Shown here piece after piece: positions 34,995 through 47,905 of a stretch of DNA of 64,000 bases. Every line of letters begins with the position of its first letter. The first letter of the stretch is position 1. The notes beneath the pieces were generated by a model, which saw nothing but the letters and a program-made list of their open reading frames with translations, was not told where the DNA came from and did no database searches. The position numbers and the translations under genes are program-made. Source of the stretch: Metallyticus violacea (taxonomy: Eukaryota; Arthropoda; Insecta; Mantodea; Metallyticidae); the NCBI GenBank assembly GCA_030762175.1, contig CM060840.1, forward strand, positions 41,501,501 to 41,565,500, read 5' to 3'.

Positions 34995-35583
34995 TAACAG
35001 ATTCTGCTCACTAATATCTATAAAAGAGTCAAACATCCCTAAATAATTCTCTACATTTTGGTGTGAAACTTTCCATCGTGACTTAACAAAAAATCCATGT
35101 TCATCTTCGATGTGCGTGCAGATTTATACTTATATTACACTTGAAGATTCTTTGTTAGGAAAATTACAGGTGGCGTACAATTAACACTTGTAACCATACA
35201 CAACAGTAAGTTGAGTTTCTGAAAAGTTTCTCTAAAAATTACATACCAAGCATATGGAATGATTATGTGGTGGACTGAACAATAAGCTTAATGGTATGGG
35301 AAAAGCCAGGCTAGAGATAGCATTTTTCAGCTAATTTCAAATATCAGTTTTCTAGCAAGAAAGAGAAGATGGTGAAAACATCTGGTGGCTATTCCAGAAA
35401 ATTATGGTGTGGTGCATTCCAAATTACAAGTAAAAATTATTGTAAAGCATGAAATTGTATATTTAAATTCCGTACAATAACCTGTACATTATTGCTTAAT
35501 AATTATGGATGACATAATAATGAATGCCTTGTTTAAATAGCGGGTTCTCTTAATACTTAGTTCCTATAGGCATTTATTTGATC
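34995..35583. other. AT-rich non-coding stretch
   Basis: No gene or repeat was recognised. Confidence 0.5.
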
Positions 35584-35595
35584 TCACTGCCACAG

Positions 35596-35874
35596 GGTTA
35601 CCATACTTGCCTCCTAAACCCAAGATCGCGGGCTCGAATCCGGCCAGGATCGATGGATTTTTTCGGGCGTAAAAATTCAAAGTATGGCTTCCTTCGGAAG
35701 GGAAGTAAAGCCGTGGGTCCCGTGTCGTACATTTACGGCACGAAAAAAAACCTCAAGCCTGAAAAAAGAAGCCTCTGAGCAAAATTTGCCGGCCGTTTCA
35801 CGCCCTGAACAGAATGGGACGCATGATCTGAGATGTTAAAGAGCGTTCGTAAATAAACAAACCAAAGAAAAAAA
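35596..35874 (+). mobile_element. SINE A, slightly 5'-truncated, with TSDs
   Basis: It starts inside the A-box region at GGTTACCATACTTGCC and keeps the B box (GCGGGCTCGAATCCGGCC) and the whole body to TAAATAAACAAACCAAAG. The direct repeats are TCACTGCCACAG (35584-35595) and TCACGGCCACAG (35875-35886). A truncated 5' end with an intact TSD is what incomplete LINE-type reverse transcription leaves. The frame at 35578-35778 is a by-product of the SINE. Confidence 0.92.
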
Positions 35875-35889
35875 TCACGGCCACAGATT

Positions 35890-38800
35890 CCGTTTTGTTA
35901 TATTTCCCTTTGCTATGTGGACCATTTATTTCACATTTTGAAAAAAACAATATAACGAAAATATGCTTATGTTTGGTATGATTAGTACAAGCAGTAATCT
36001 GTGCCTAAGTAGTGTTCTTGTTTGCTGTTTCTTCCACAAAATGAGGTCAAACAAAGCATTAAAGAAACAGAACTAAGGAAAAACATGTTATGCATATCGA
36101 GTCCACATACATACAATGATGCAATAATCTGTACCGGGTGGTAGAAATATAGATATAGATCCTTTGAACCAAAAAAGAGATCTCCATGAAGCCATGAAAA
36201 ATACTTTTCTTCAATATTTCATAGATTTATAAAAAAGGTTTTGGAAAAAAGAAATGTTTGGCAACCTTGCCTTACTCTTAGAGCGTTGATGATATGAAGT
36301 TCGAGACGATAACCGCTGCCCTACTGTGCCATTTGTTCTGCACTGATGCAGGAAAGAGCCGCGATTATATCGCACCAGTTGTATTAGGGAATGATATTAA
36401 TTTAATACTTAATACTTAAACGTTCTTAAAGTAAACAGCAAATAGGTACAATACATTTTAGTTGAACAGTCAGTAAAGGATAAGAAAATATTTAAACATT
36501 GTACGTAATCATTTAAAAATAGGAAATAAAATGAAAATATTTCTATTTAATAATTTAAAGGAATAAAATAAATAATAAGACAATTGTGTTCGTCTAAATA
36601 TTCAGTAAAAGTTACCAATATTGTGTGCAAATATGTAATTTGTAGCTGAAAGATCAACCACTGTGTGTCGAATTCCATTTTAAAAGTGCAAGTGCTCAGT
36701 CCCCACAGCACGGCACCTCCTTATGTCAAACTCATTTGGAATGTGCACAAGGTCAGGGAGTACATGTCTTCAAACTCACCAAGCCTCACAATGTCAGGCA
36801 CTTTAGCAACATCGAACTCCGGTTAAAAATGATTTATATAAAATAATAAATGAAAATTGTAGCAAACGAAGCGCTTAAGGAAAAAATATGAATAAAATAA
36901 AATTGGAATTTTAAATATGACTTGACGCAACACTTTCGTATTTTAATTATAAGATCATTAAAAACGCATAAAACGTTATTAACAAGTTTTCAAGGTCTGA
37001 AATGTACCATATTTTTCTTCTTTCTCTTTCTGATATAGAACCAATATCTTAGCTGATTTAATCTATACCCCTTCCCGTAAATATCCGGTATGCTGTTCTG
37101 CCTAGTCAGGATATGAGTTTTACAATATCCTTGGGACTATTTGCTCATAATTATGAGACAAACAAAGGTTGCTAGAAAATGATTTGTTATTATGTTAATA
37201 GAAATCTTGTTTCTATTGTTTTTGGTATTCAAATTTACATCCAATGTCAACCGTTATTCTTCCATCTCTACAGTGAGTGTTTCGTTAGTTTAGTTGGCGA
37301 GAGTGCTGGTGTTTATGATGAGCAAAACCGGGTTTCTACTTTCTCCTTCTTTTTCACTTCTTTTTTATTTCTATTTCCATTCCGGCGAATAGCATGACAA
37401 CTATCGACTTTGGTGGATACCTCTTATGCTGCAAACCTAGGGTTGTAATTCCCTTACGGCTTTGAGAACTTTTATCAATCAAATCCCAAACTGGTAAATG
37501 CCAACTATTCGCATCTTTACTGGATCTGGTTTTTGAAGCAACGTGAGTTCACTAGAAATCAACTTTAATTAATATACTACTAACTGAATAATATTATTCC
37601 TTCACAGTGCTAATTCATTATAATTAAATCAATTAAATCATTCAAAACTGCAATAAACAAAATATTTCATACAAACACATAATCAAACCATTAATAAATA
37701 TAACATTATTCATATGATTCTAGATTGAATTGCACAGTCATTATTGATATTATTTCACCGTAAGTGAAAATGTAAACCTGGTGGTTTTTCCGCGGACTAC
37801 TGGCAGATGAAGCTTATGGTGCCGTAGTTTTCATTCAAACAAGCACGTTAGAGCACATTGAAGCTTTCATTCGCTTCGTACTTACTAATACTAAAGTATT
37901 AATGTAATAACGTTCACTTGTAAACCAAACAGTTATCCATACTAAAAGTAATAAATTAATACTACTGGGAATATACGAATTAACTTGGAATTTGATGATC
38001 CTAATTAGATAATAAAATTATTATTTGTTTTTATTGGCAGAATTAAGACCAAAAGTCCTTCTCTTCTACCCAACAAATAAAAACTGAAACACAAATAGAC
38101 TGTTTGTATGTAATTTTTTATTAGACCACTGAAACTGAATATTAGGAGTGACAAAAATCTCATAGACACTTTTTTTAATCTCAAACTGAAGTAGGCGTGA
38201 GCTTACAAATACAATACATTAAACTCTCCCAATTATTAGTTCATAGTTTTGTGACATATGTTCCTGATTATTCGGCTTATGGCATTATTGAAATAATAAC
38301 AGAATACTTTTAAATAGTATTTTAAACACTTACAAATTTCACTATAGAATATTGTAAAATTCAAAAAGTGGTATCTCATTACCTGATGGTACAACGAATT
38401 CGTATTTGATTTTCAAACAACCATAAAAATGATAAAATGAATCTATCATGCAGAAACGATCCTAAGAAGGAGAGAATTGGAGAAGTAACGAGTAGGGAAA
38501 CAAATAAGAAAATAAAAGAGAATTGTTTAAACGGAAGGAGTTAGAGAACCCAAGGAAGAACTAAAAGGAAAGAGGAAAGATAGAAGCAAAAACCTTAACC
38601 ATACCTTTCTACTTGTGAAACGTGGTATATTTGCGTGACGATTTCCTTCAGAACATAATTTGTGGGTTCAACCTCCGGCAGGGAATCACATGATCACATG
38701 CTCTTACCAACGCGAGGGCAGAATCGAAAAGAACCTAGTGGAGGAGCCTCAATATTTCTGGTAGACCTTTCACGCCTACACTCGCACCCTGAAAACTTAC

Positions 38801-41010
38801 GAGATGATGCAACCGCCTTCTACGATGCCACTGTTACGCTTTGGTTTACACAGCAGCAAACAAGCGGTGCTTTAGAACGTCAGAATCAAAGTTAAGAGTC
38901 CCTTGGAGCGTAATAATATTATTCCAACAATTTCTCTGTTATGCGAGAACCGTTCACTGACCAGCAGAGGGGAATTGGAAAATATGGGAATCGACGCAGC
39001 TGCATGCGCGCGCACACCAGGCTAGCACTCACAGCGCTTCTTCTGTTATCTTCCGTGCCAGCAGAAACAAAAACTAATAGAATTTATGAACGTTGAAGCA
39101 AAAGGCCTTTTTAATGTGATTTTAAGTGTATGTATGTATGTGTGCGTAAATGTATATGTACGGCTTTAATCGGAGTAATTAAGAGCGTTTCAACAATTTT
39201 AATTAGTTTAATCTATTGAATTAGTTTAATCAATGATCAATTCTACATTAATAAACGACATTAAAACTTAGTTTTAAAATATATTTTTAAATATCACTAG
39301 GAAACTCCCTCAGATAATATTTAAATGTTCTCGGTCATCTATAGACATTTTCTTTTCGCTTGTTTTTGTATATTTCACCTCAGAGACATCTCTTACCATG
39401 TCCAGTAGTAATCAACAAACATTGATGCTCTTCATTTACTACGATAACGCCTTTCCAGAGTATAAATACCTTGAATAAATCATTTGCCATATTCGTCTCT
39501 AGGCAGCGCAGTTCTTAAAGCACTTAACAAGTTGAGTGTACCATTCAAACCAGCTCAATGCAAGCCACCTCCTGAAGGTAAACAAAAACTTACGAGGTGG
39601 CAGGTGTAAGGGGAACGGATTGTTTGTAGCTCGTAACCTATTCTACCCCTCTCACCTCTTGTATACAGTTCAGCACCACATAACATCATCCCGCTTCATT
39701 TTGGTTCTAGTGCTTAGAAATTCCGACGCCCAGTACTTATAAACGTATCCATATGTTGACAGACAGTGAAAAGAATGTAGGAGAGGAAGATTCGGATATT
39801 GCACACCATTAAAATATGGTGTAAGTTTTAAAAGAACATTATTAAATAGAAACATTTGCACATATGATCTGAAATTGCAGAACACCAGAGACAACGTTGT
39901 CCCAAAAAGTAGAAAAGAAAAGCTCAAGCAATAATAAAAGATGAATGAAGATAGAAAAGGAGGGCAACATTTGTATATGAATAATGATATAGCAATAAAA
40001 GAATATTCTGAATTTAAATACATACTTAGGTGTAACACTGATAATTCGAGAACTACATAAATACACGAACCAAACGGCTAAATAAATTGCAGCTTCTTAT
40101 CGCAGAGAATAATTTATCTAAAAACAAAAATGCTGAGTTCAGTCTATTGCAACAGCACAATGCGTTAGGGTAGTGAAATTTGATAAAGAAAATAAATTAA
40201 ATGTTTTATTTCATAACCACTATAGAAATAATCCTTTACTTATAAGTGGAATAGTTACGACAGAATCGTAGACGCGGTCCGAATTTCGAAACGAATACGG
40301 TAAAGGTATTTTTAAGAATAGGCACATTGTCATTCACTAGTATTGTAAATTTATATTTTGTTTTCCGAGGACTTTAGGAAATGTGGTGAGGAGTAGAGCT
40401 TTTCTTCCGAGATCAATTATTTTAGAAACATAATTACCATTTATCATTACTTTCTTGCTTTATTATTTTATTTAAAATGGCTTATATGCTTATATTATCA
40501 ATAAGATTACTACAATGAAATAGTAAAACTACAGTTTAAATATTATACCACGGCTTTCTATATTATCCACAGAGGTTATCGATACACAATGTCTGTTATC
40601 TTTCATGTTATAATAACAAAAATATAAATTTTATTAAATATAACCATAAATTGAAGCTCATTAAAACATTTAACTATAACGGAAAAAAACTGATAGGAAT
40701 GTTGTGATGATCATTGAAGTTTTCCTTCACAACCTACTTGTTTATTTTAAGTCTGCGACCTTATTCCTGAGAGAACTAGATCATAACTGTAGTGTTCTTA
40801 CCGTAAAAACATCTATGTAACAGTGACATCCAGTGGATGCTACATTTTTGATTTGGTAAGCTTTGTAATCTATAATATTTCAATTTGAATTACACGCCGA
40901 TAATTATAATAGGAATTTTGTTACACTCCAAGGATAATGTAGTTGCTCTACGCTAGGGTCCAAATATTAAATAATTAAGTCAAACACACAGAAGCAACTT
41001 GATTTAGTAT
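35890..41010. other. Long AT-rich non-coding stretch
   Basis: About 5 kb without a recognised gene. A GC-richer block at 38600-38960 contains GGGTTCAACC and a 77-codon frame (38662-38895). It may be another tRNA-derived repeat, but it has no second copy here and no clear A box. The frames at 39536-40066 lie in AT-rich DNA and show no domain. Confidence 0.4.
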
Positions 41011-41024
41011 TGTGTCACATTTAC

Positions 41025-41027
<3 letters not shown>

Positions 41028-41064
<37 letters not shown>
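41028..41064. repeat. AAT microsatellite
   Basis: About 12 perfect AAT units. The poly-Asn frame across it is an artefact. Confidence 0.95.
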
Positions 41065-41065
<1 letters not shown>

Positions 41066-41325
41066 TTAACTATAGGCTTTACAAAGTCCACCATTGACTA
41101 TCGATATATGAATATTCCCCTTCTAGCCAGCAATATATGTAAACTCTTACACCACATGCGCAGGCATAGCAAGCTAACATTTTCATCCAGGTATATTAAG
41201 TTTCTTATGGTTTATTCATATGCTGCTAAAAGTTGAGTACAGGAAAATATTTACATTAACATCAAGTTCCATTTTCCACACTATTTCTAATGAGGAAAAA
41301 AGCTATTATCACCAGTGATATCACA

Positions 41326-42005
41326 CGAGGGTCTGAAATTGCCGATAAATTCACGAACGTAGTGGGCTCAGACCGTTGAGTGATATTTATTATGAATATT
41401 TCACGAATAAAATAAAAATTTAAATATAGTTCCCGTAAACTTGGCTATTGTAATATTTGTACGTTTGTGTTTTGAATACCTAACCTTTTCGTCATTTAGC
41501 ATCAAACTAATGTCAATTGTCATAATGTCAACACAGAAGAGAAGGGTTTGAGCAATAGAATAAGAGCAAAAGTAATATATATTTGAAATTAGCGCCCGGA
41601 CTATTAACAATCGTATAAAATGTTATACGTATTTATGAATACCTGACTATTCAGAAACCGTGAGAATGGAATAGACGAAAGATTATTACAGTCGCAACTG
41701 TTCGATTTACTAAAACCAACTGAGAAAAACAAAACGGAGAAAACATTTTACCATTCTGAACAACGTGCTTATTAACATTTATGCTTGCTTATGCAGATAT
41801 TGTTACATAATGTACAAAATGATTTCAGACTGTTTGGCTGAATACGCAAAACCAATTGCTTTAGTGAATACATTAAGTTATCTAAATTTACAATTACTGA
41901 AAACACAGAAAAGTGGTCAGTGATGCGTGCTCAGGAATTATATAGTGAGGGTATAGAGTTGGCTACACTGATCACAAGACAAATGCATGTCGCGCGATAA
42001 AACGG
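41326..42005 (+). repeat. Interspersed repeat R2, copy B (uninterrupted)
   Basis: Matches copy A first at 1115-1580 and then at 3200-3475 with no insert. Anchors are GAGGGTCTGAAATTGCCGAT at 41326-41345, GTTCGATTTACTAA near 41700, AAACATTTTACCATTCTGAA near 41742 and a 26-base identical run at 41949-41974. It records the state of R2 before the 1.5 kb TIR element entered copy A. Confidence 0.8.
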
Positions 42006-42009
42006 ATTT

Positions 42010-42470
42010 GACAGTTTTTTTTTCCGATGCTTTCTTTCACTGCGAAATCGGGCTGTGATTGGTCAAAATTTTTGCTTAGTTTCATTGGTTGATTTTAAGA
42101 TGGCGTCATGTAAGTATAATAGTCCCCGTAATAGAATGACTTCGAATGTGTGCTAAGGAATCAAGAATGGAAAGAATTAATATGTAAAAAATACAAGAGT
42201 TTTACATAAGAAAAAAACTGTAGTTGCAGGTTTGGAGAGGAAGTAGTTGGTTGGTATGGACATGTTTACAGAACTGGGAATACAATAATCATCTGGCAAA
42301 AGATGAATAGGACGTCCACTACACACTTGGATAAAAGATATTAAACTCTATTAGAGAAGAAGACGAGATGAACAGAAGGACAAATCCCTGTAAAACCGGA
42401 ATATGTGGAAACAGGGAAGATATGTGAGTGTACACTTTTCTAATTTGTCTTCCTGTTAATTGCACCTGAA
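42010..42470. other. Non-coding stretch
   Basis: No gene was recognised between R2 copy B and the deleted mariner. Confidence 0.4.
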
Positions 42471-42474
42471 AGTT

Positions 42475-43258
42475 TCACAGTGTGATTTGCCCAAATGAAA
42501 ATAATACGCTTTTATTTTTTCTGTAATGATTATTTGTTGCAATATATGAACATTGAGGAAGTAAGAGTGGTACATGGTTGACATTCGTTACACATAGTCA
42601 CCTTGTATGTTCAAGCAAGTGTACAGCGCGTCACAAGGTTATGGATACCTTGAGCGAAGAATATCCGTGCTTGACTGTGGAACCAATCTTTAAACAAATG
42701 ATCTTCCCTCTGCTTGGTAACGCAACAGATGCTCCATGCAAACACTCATTCGTCGAGCATTCTGATACTCAGAAAAATGTTTAGGGACCCAATGAGGTAT
42801 TCCAACCGTCAATGGAGAAGCGTGTGAACAGTTCCCATGCTCAATGACACGTTTCTCCATTTTTTCGGGCAATGATTCTGGGATTCTCCCTTGCAGGTTG
42901 TCTACAGCTGCAAGTGGTTCCTCGGTGATGGTTAAGTGAGATTGACCATGTCTTCAGCGCGCATATGTCCGTCACGAAAATCACCACACCATCTAAACAC
43001 TGTGTTCCATGACAGACACTCATTCACATGCATATTGTTCATTCAAAGATAAGTTTTCGCTCTGCTAACATCTCCTGTTTTCAAAAGTTGAATTACTGCT
43101 CACTGGACCCGTTTGGACGAATCCCTTCTGTCACTTCTGAACATGTAAACAACACACTGCCAGCCTGTTTGCTTACATACATCTCCCAGAGTAAACACAA
43201 AGTTCTGCATAATTAAGCTACGACGCTACGATTATTTTCATTTGGGCAAACCTTGACA
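42475..43258 (-). mobile_element. Second internally deleted mariner element
   Basis: The terminal inverted repeats share an exact 20-base core, TTTGCCCAAATGAAAATAAT (42486-42505, inverted at 43231-43250). Between them on the minus strand lies a mariner N-terminus. A relic of the first helices (KRVQ.AVIQLLKTGDVSRA near 43110) is followed by ECLSWNTVFRWCGDFRDGH (43025-42965), RAEDMVNLTITEEPLAAVDN, and WVPKHFSEYQNARRMSVC (42795-42740) with HLLRYQAEGRSFV. The frame then jumps to a C-terminal CLNIQGDYV (near 42600). The catalytic DDD core between those points is missing. It is a different subfamily from the element at 23238. Confidence 0.82.
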
Positions 43259-43261
43259 CAT

Positions 43262-44720
43262 ATTTTACAGCAATAATTAAGTATTTCAGTGCATTTTATA
43301 AGTTGTTTTTCATCATCAATGTGGAACAATGAGTACCCAAAACTAAACATTTTGGGACATTAATATGATTCTTAAAAATTAAAGTAAAAGCATACGATGG
43401 CTAATTATATGTGTAAAAAGTATAACATAGTTATCTATATCAGGGTACACTGACAGGAAAAATGCACATTTCTATATTAATGGTGTAGCAACAGCGAGAG
43501 TAGTTACAAACTACAGGAAAGGAATCAGTTACAGTTAATTTGACTTGTGTGAACGAACATTGTTTGAACTAGCTTCCCGAGTGTCATCTGTCATGGATAA
43601 ATTCGTAATCAAGCGGCTGCAGATTGATGTACCCTCACACTGCGTTCTGATACTGCAGATTTAACTTCGGTTCCTGAATCGGCTATCACTAAATCAGGTT
43701 TACCGAGTTCGTGTTCGAATAAACCCCCAACAGCGATTGCGTTAGCGATTCTAAATCAAGTAAACGGGAGCCAAAGAGTGCTGGCAGAACTATTCAAAAT
43801 TCCTGACAGGTGAAACATTCGTGGCGATGAAAAAAAAAAAAAAAATACATGGTGTTACACAAACTATGTACAGAAGCCATAATCTTTTTCCAACTCGTGC
43901 AATGTTTTGGCTTTTAATTGGAAAAAAATTAAGAACATTTTAAGCGCATAAAATGTCTTAAGAGTGTCAATGAGTATTGTTTGAACAATGGAGCAAATAC
44001 TGTTTGCAGGTTGATCTTACAAAGTTGCTAGATTAAAAAGTTTCGTATATTTCCATAATTAGACTTATCTACTCGTAAATAGGAACATTCAGAGATTATG
44101 TAGATGAAATAGATAATTTCATTAATTTGAAGACCCTCCAAAATTTAAGATACATCATTTACGGTGATAACATTTATTCGGATTCTACAATGAGTCATTT
44201 GAAATGAATGACGTTACTATTGCAGAGCGACTTTCTAAACCAGGTCTAAGAATTTTCTAGAGGGTGAGGGTGCACCTCAAGAGTGAAAGAGAGAGAAGGA
44301 GATACTATTTGCTACGTCGTAATTATACGTCATTTTGTTTATAAAATTCGATAGTATTAGTTCTTCAACCACTTGCCAAGTGGTACAGTATCGTATTCTC
44401 GCAGCCAACACCCTTCCAGGCAAGGTGCGCGAGTAGCAATTGAGTCAACCTTCAAACTGACTCGCGATAAAGTTTGAATAAATTTTATCAACCAGTAAAC
44501 ATTTCTATAAGTTTTTTTTTAAATGTACTCTAAAATGAAAAAAAAAACTCTTATACAGCAATATAGGTAAAATAATAAGAACGAGAAATGCAGAAATAAA
44601 TAAAAAAAAACATTAAAACTGTCATTCAAATTGAGTCGTGAACTATTGTGTTCTTGAAAGGTAGTAGATAATTGAAGCTCGTAAAAGTACCTCAATATTA
44701 AATTTCGATGATATGTAATG
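43262..44720. other. Non-coding; possible ORF relic at 43594
   Basis: An ATG at 43594 opens MDKFVIKRLQ, and another frame continues ADLTSVPESAITKSGLPSSC and on (to about 43810). Some hAT and zinc-finger transposases begin with similar MDKF-type N-termini, but the evidence is too thin for a call. The remainder is AT-rich, with an A run at 43830-43845. Confidence 0.3.
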
Positions 44721-44724
44721 TATG

Positions 44725-45015
44725 AAAAAGGATTAAACAAGCCACGAGGGGGAAAATGTGTAAGGATACTATATTAAGACATTAACAATTAGTAAAAACT
44801 ACATAAAATGGAATATTAACACGGTAAGAGTAGAACATGGAGATGTACGCGTTATATGCAAAATCACTGCTGTTTTTCCTGTATCTAAGCAGCTTTGAGG
44901 GACACGAATCGCCATACTTCAATAAGCATTAAATAAAACGTATAATTAAAATCCTTTCAGCGGGACAAGGCAAGTTGGGCATCTGGTAAGGGAGACGGTT
45001 TTAACAGAACATCTA
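44725..45015 (+). repeat. Interspersed repeat R2, copy C (5' part only)
   Basis: Matches only the first part of copy A (740-1050): ACGAGGGGGAAAATGTGTAA against ATGGATGGGGGAGCAAAATAAG, AGCTTTGAGGGACA against AGCTTTCAGGGACG, and TAAGGGAGACGGTTTTAACA against GAAGGGAGATTGGATTTAAACA. The AAT expansion of copy A is absent. Confidence 0.6.
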
Positions 45016-45019
45016 TTAT

Positions 45020-47750
45020 TGTTCAAGGAAATAACAGTAGATGTTAAACCAGTATCAATTGATTTGGAAAACTTACAAAATAAAATGTATAAACATCTTG
45101 TAGGCAAAGACAATGCGACTTAGGACCATAAATAATGAATGATTGATTAGTTTACAGGTTTTGAATTTAGAGTTTTGGCATGGTATTGGTACAAATTTAG
45201 GAAAAAAAGAATGAATGCAATAATAAAATGTTGTGCCATTCTTTGGATCTTTGTAAAGTACGCAAACACATAGCTGCAACAATATCCTAAATGTAATAAC
45301 TGAGTTCTAATTACTCCATGTCAATCGTTCCAAAGCCCCAATTTAGCCAGAGAATTTAAGATTACCTAACTTGCTTACCGTGCGACCAATAATGTTGTTT
45401 ATGTTGATGTTATCTTGTTTATATAGCTGTTCTTCGCCTGTGAAGTTATTCACAATTTGTTCGTTAACGTAGTGTTTTAATTCTATATAAGTGCTTACTA
45501 ATTTTCACTTGAAAGAAAACATTTACAAGCTATTAATGTACAAAAATTCTACTTTATACAGAACCGTCTTAGACAATTTTAGACAACGTAATGGTTTGAA
45601 TGTTCCTTATAACGACACAAAATATCTAAAGGACATGCAAGTCACTGACGTCTACGGATATCTGTTGGCCACCAGAACTGTCAATTATTAATTATTAATT
45701 AATTGATTAATAATCGGCAATAAGAAGACAACGGGGTCTGTAGAGCTGTAGTAACAAATGAGTTGAACTTGTGTGCATTTGTAAATATTGCAGTTTGAAT
45801 AAGAAATATTTATTAACAATCAGTTTCTTTCGATCACTAAGAATTCGTGAAGACATTCTGCTACAATGCTCAAAACTGTTTCCGTTTATTATTCATTTCT
45901 GAGCTTCAAACTTGCAAATTACTTCAATGCTCCATACCAGTGACCGATGATTACTTATCGAACAACCTATCTTTCTGATTTTGTTCATTAAAATTCAGTT
46001 TCCCCTTTATGTATCGTTTATTTAATTTATCTTCCGAATTTTTCCAGTATATGGAATACCACAACTTAAAAAATATTAAAAATACATAATGATAAGTATA
46101 TATGTAGACTGAACAATAAATGTTGTTTTATATTACATTTCCGTTGTATGGCGAAAACTCCAATTCTTTGTAAAATCTCCATAAAGCGTCAAGTCACGAA
46201 CGTTATGGCCAATCGATAAACCCAAGGCATTCAGCTCACTCTGTAAATGTCCAAAAGTTGTGAACTTTTTATCGAATTTGGGAAAGAACTACATCTTGTT
46301 GTCAAAACAAAATGAAGTGAATGAACGGGGCTGCTTTCTAATTCAAAAACTGTTCCGTAGTATATCTGCATAAGCAGTTGAAATAACTGTTTCCAGAATA
46401 AAAAGTTTTTCTATTAATTCGAAATAATGTAGCTCTACCATAGACAGAAACATCGCCGTTCTTTCTCCATAATTTCATAGAGATTTGTACCAGACCAACA
46501 CACAAAGTATCATGGTTAACATGTCCGTTAAGTTTTACGTGTTTAAGATTGACGACTGCTAAACTTTTGGATCTGATTCATTACAAATTACAAATTCCTC
46601 GTAGAATTTAATTCGTCACAATCATTTTCTACAGAGTGTGAAATAATTTATGTGTGTTTTGAATTTTTAAACGCTATTTTAGATACTATGGCATATATTA
46701 AATGAACTCGTTATATTTGTTTATTTATCAGTAATTAACAAAAAATATTCTTTTACTTCATTACGATCAGTACGTAGCCGTTTAGACTTAGAAATAGTAG
46801 TGATGTCCTCCGTTCTTACAAATGTTGCCGAATTATTAATGGCGCTTTAAGAAAATGTCTAAACAAAGTAATTACTAATTATAGCAATCTCTTTGATATG
46901 TTAAACTTACATATCATTGAAAAACTTTATAACATATATGTGCATGGCAAATACAAAGGACAACAGCCCACAATTGAGTGACAAAATAACTTGCTGTTAT
47001 TAACACACAAGGATAAATTGAATTTTGCCTCACGCTGCATATAGGTGTGAGTTAAACAACAGAGTTTCAAGAAACAAGAAATGTTTGCGTATTTCTTTTA
47101 AAACCCGATACATTTAATGAGAGTCTAAACTTCAAAAAACCCTAATGGATTTCTTGAGTAATTTGCGTGATATTTTAATAAGCTGAAGTTAAATATTCAA
47201 AATCATTAGTGTTATGATGAGCTACAAATGTAAACGAAAAATTGGATTTTACGAAAAGGAAGTACTTGCATTTTTCATATCCTAATTAAGCTCAACTCAG
47301 CATGCGTAAATTAAATAATCACAATAGCTTAATTAAGAAGTTTCTAAATAAGTTTAACTGCCTCATTTCAATGAGAAAAACAGTGACAGATAAAAAGTTG
47401 CTGAGCCTGTTATCATTTTATCCACAGTGAACCACTGCTAGTTTTATATCCTTGATAGATAGTTAATATATTTTTTTTAAAGTAAAGTTTGCGATATTAA
47501 TGTATATCACAGGATAGTTATATCTTTTGATTTTTTAATAATTTAAATAGTTTAATCAATAAATGCAACTAAGGTAGCATTACAAAGAGTTCACGCAATC
47601 TGTGAAATCTGTCGTATGTTATGAAAGGAAATCCCAACATCAGTTAAAATGATCTACAAATAAAAGGAAACATGTCGACTAGGAGTCTACAATAAATACA
47701 AAGTACATCAATGCACAGAATGTTGTTCTATACGATAAACAAAATACTAG
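45020..47750. other. AT-rich non-coding stretch
   Basis: No gene or repeat family was recognised. A TAAT-rich patch with short internal symmetry lies at 45686-45715. The 66-codon frame at 45491-45691 shows no domain. Confidence 0.45.
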
Positions 47751-47751
47751 G

Positions 47752-47905
47752 CCGCCTCCGTGGTCTAGTGGTAGCGTTTGCGACTGCTAATTAGGAGGTC
47801 CTGAGCTCGAATCCCGGTCAGATCAAGCTGCATTTTCCTTTACCATGAGAAGGTGCATGCCAGGTAGTTTTAAGGCACGAAGGACGCATTTGCTCCGTTA
47901 TTAAT
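47752..47905 (+). mobile_element. SINE C (tRNA-derived), single copy here
   Basis: The head reads CCGTGGTCTAGTGGTAGCG (a good A box), then GAGCTCGAATCCCGG (a good B box), followed by a body with AGAAGGTGCATGCCAGG and TTTTAAGGCACGAAGGACGC. The bases that would form an acceptor stem (about GCCTCCG and TCAGATC) do not pair, so it is not a functional tRNA. The head differs from families A, B and D. Confidence 0.7.

Noticed and set aside
38600..38960. Fifth tRNA-derived SINE family
   Set aside because: There is one B-box-like string but no clear A box, no second copy and no TSD.
47752..47830. Functional tRNA gene
   Set aside because: A and B boxes are good, but the acceptor stem cannot pair and a SINE-like body follows.
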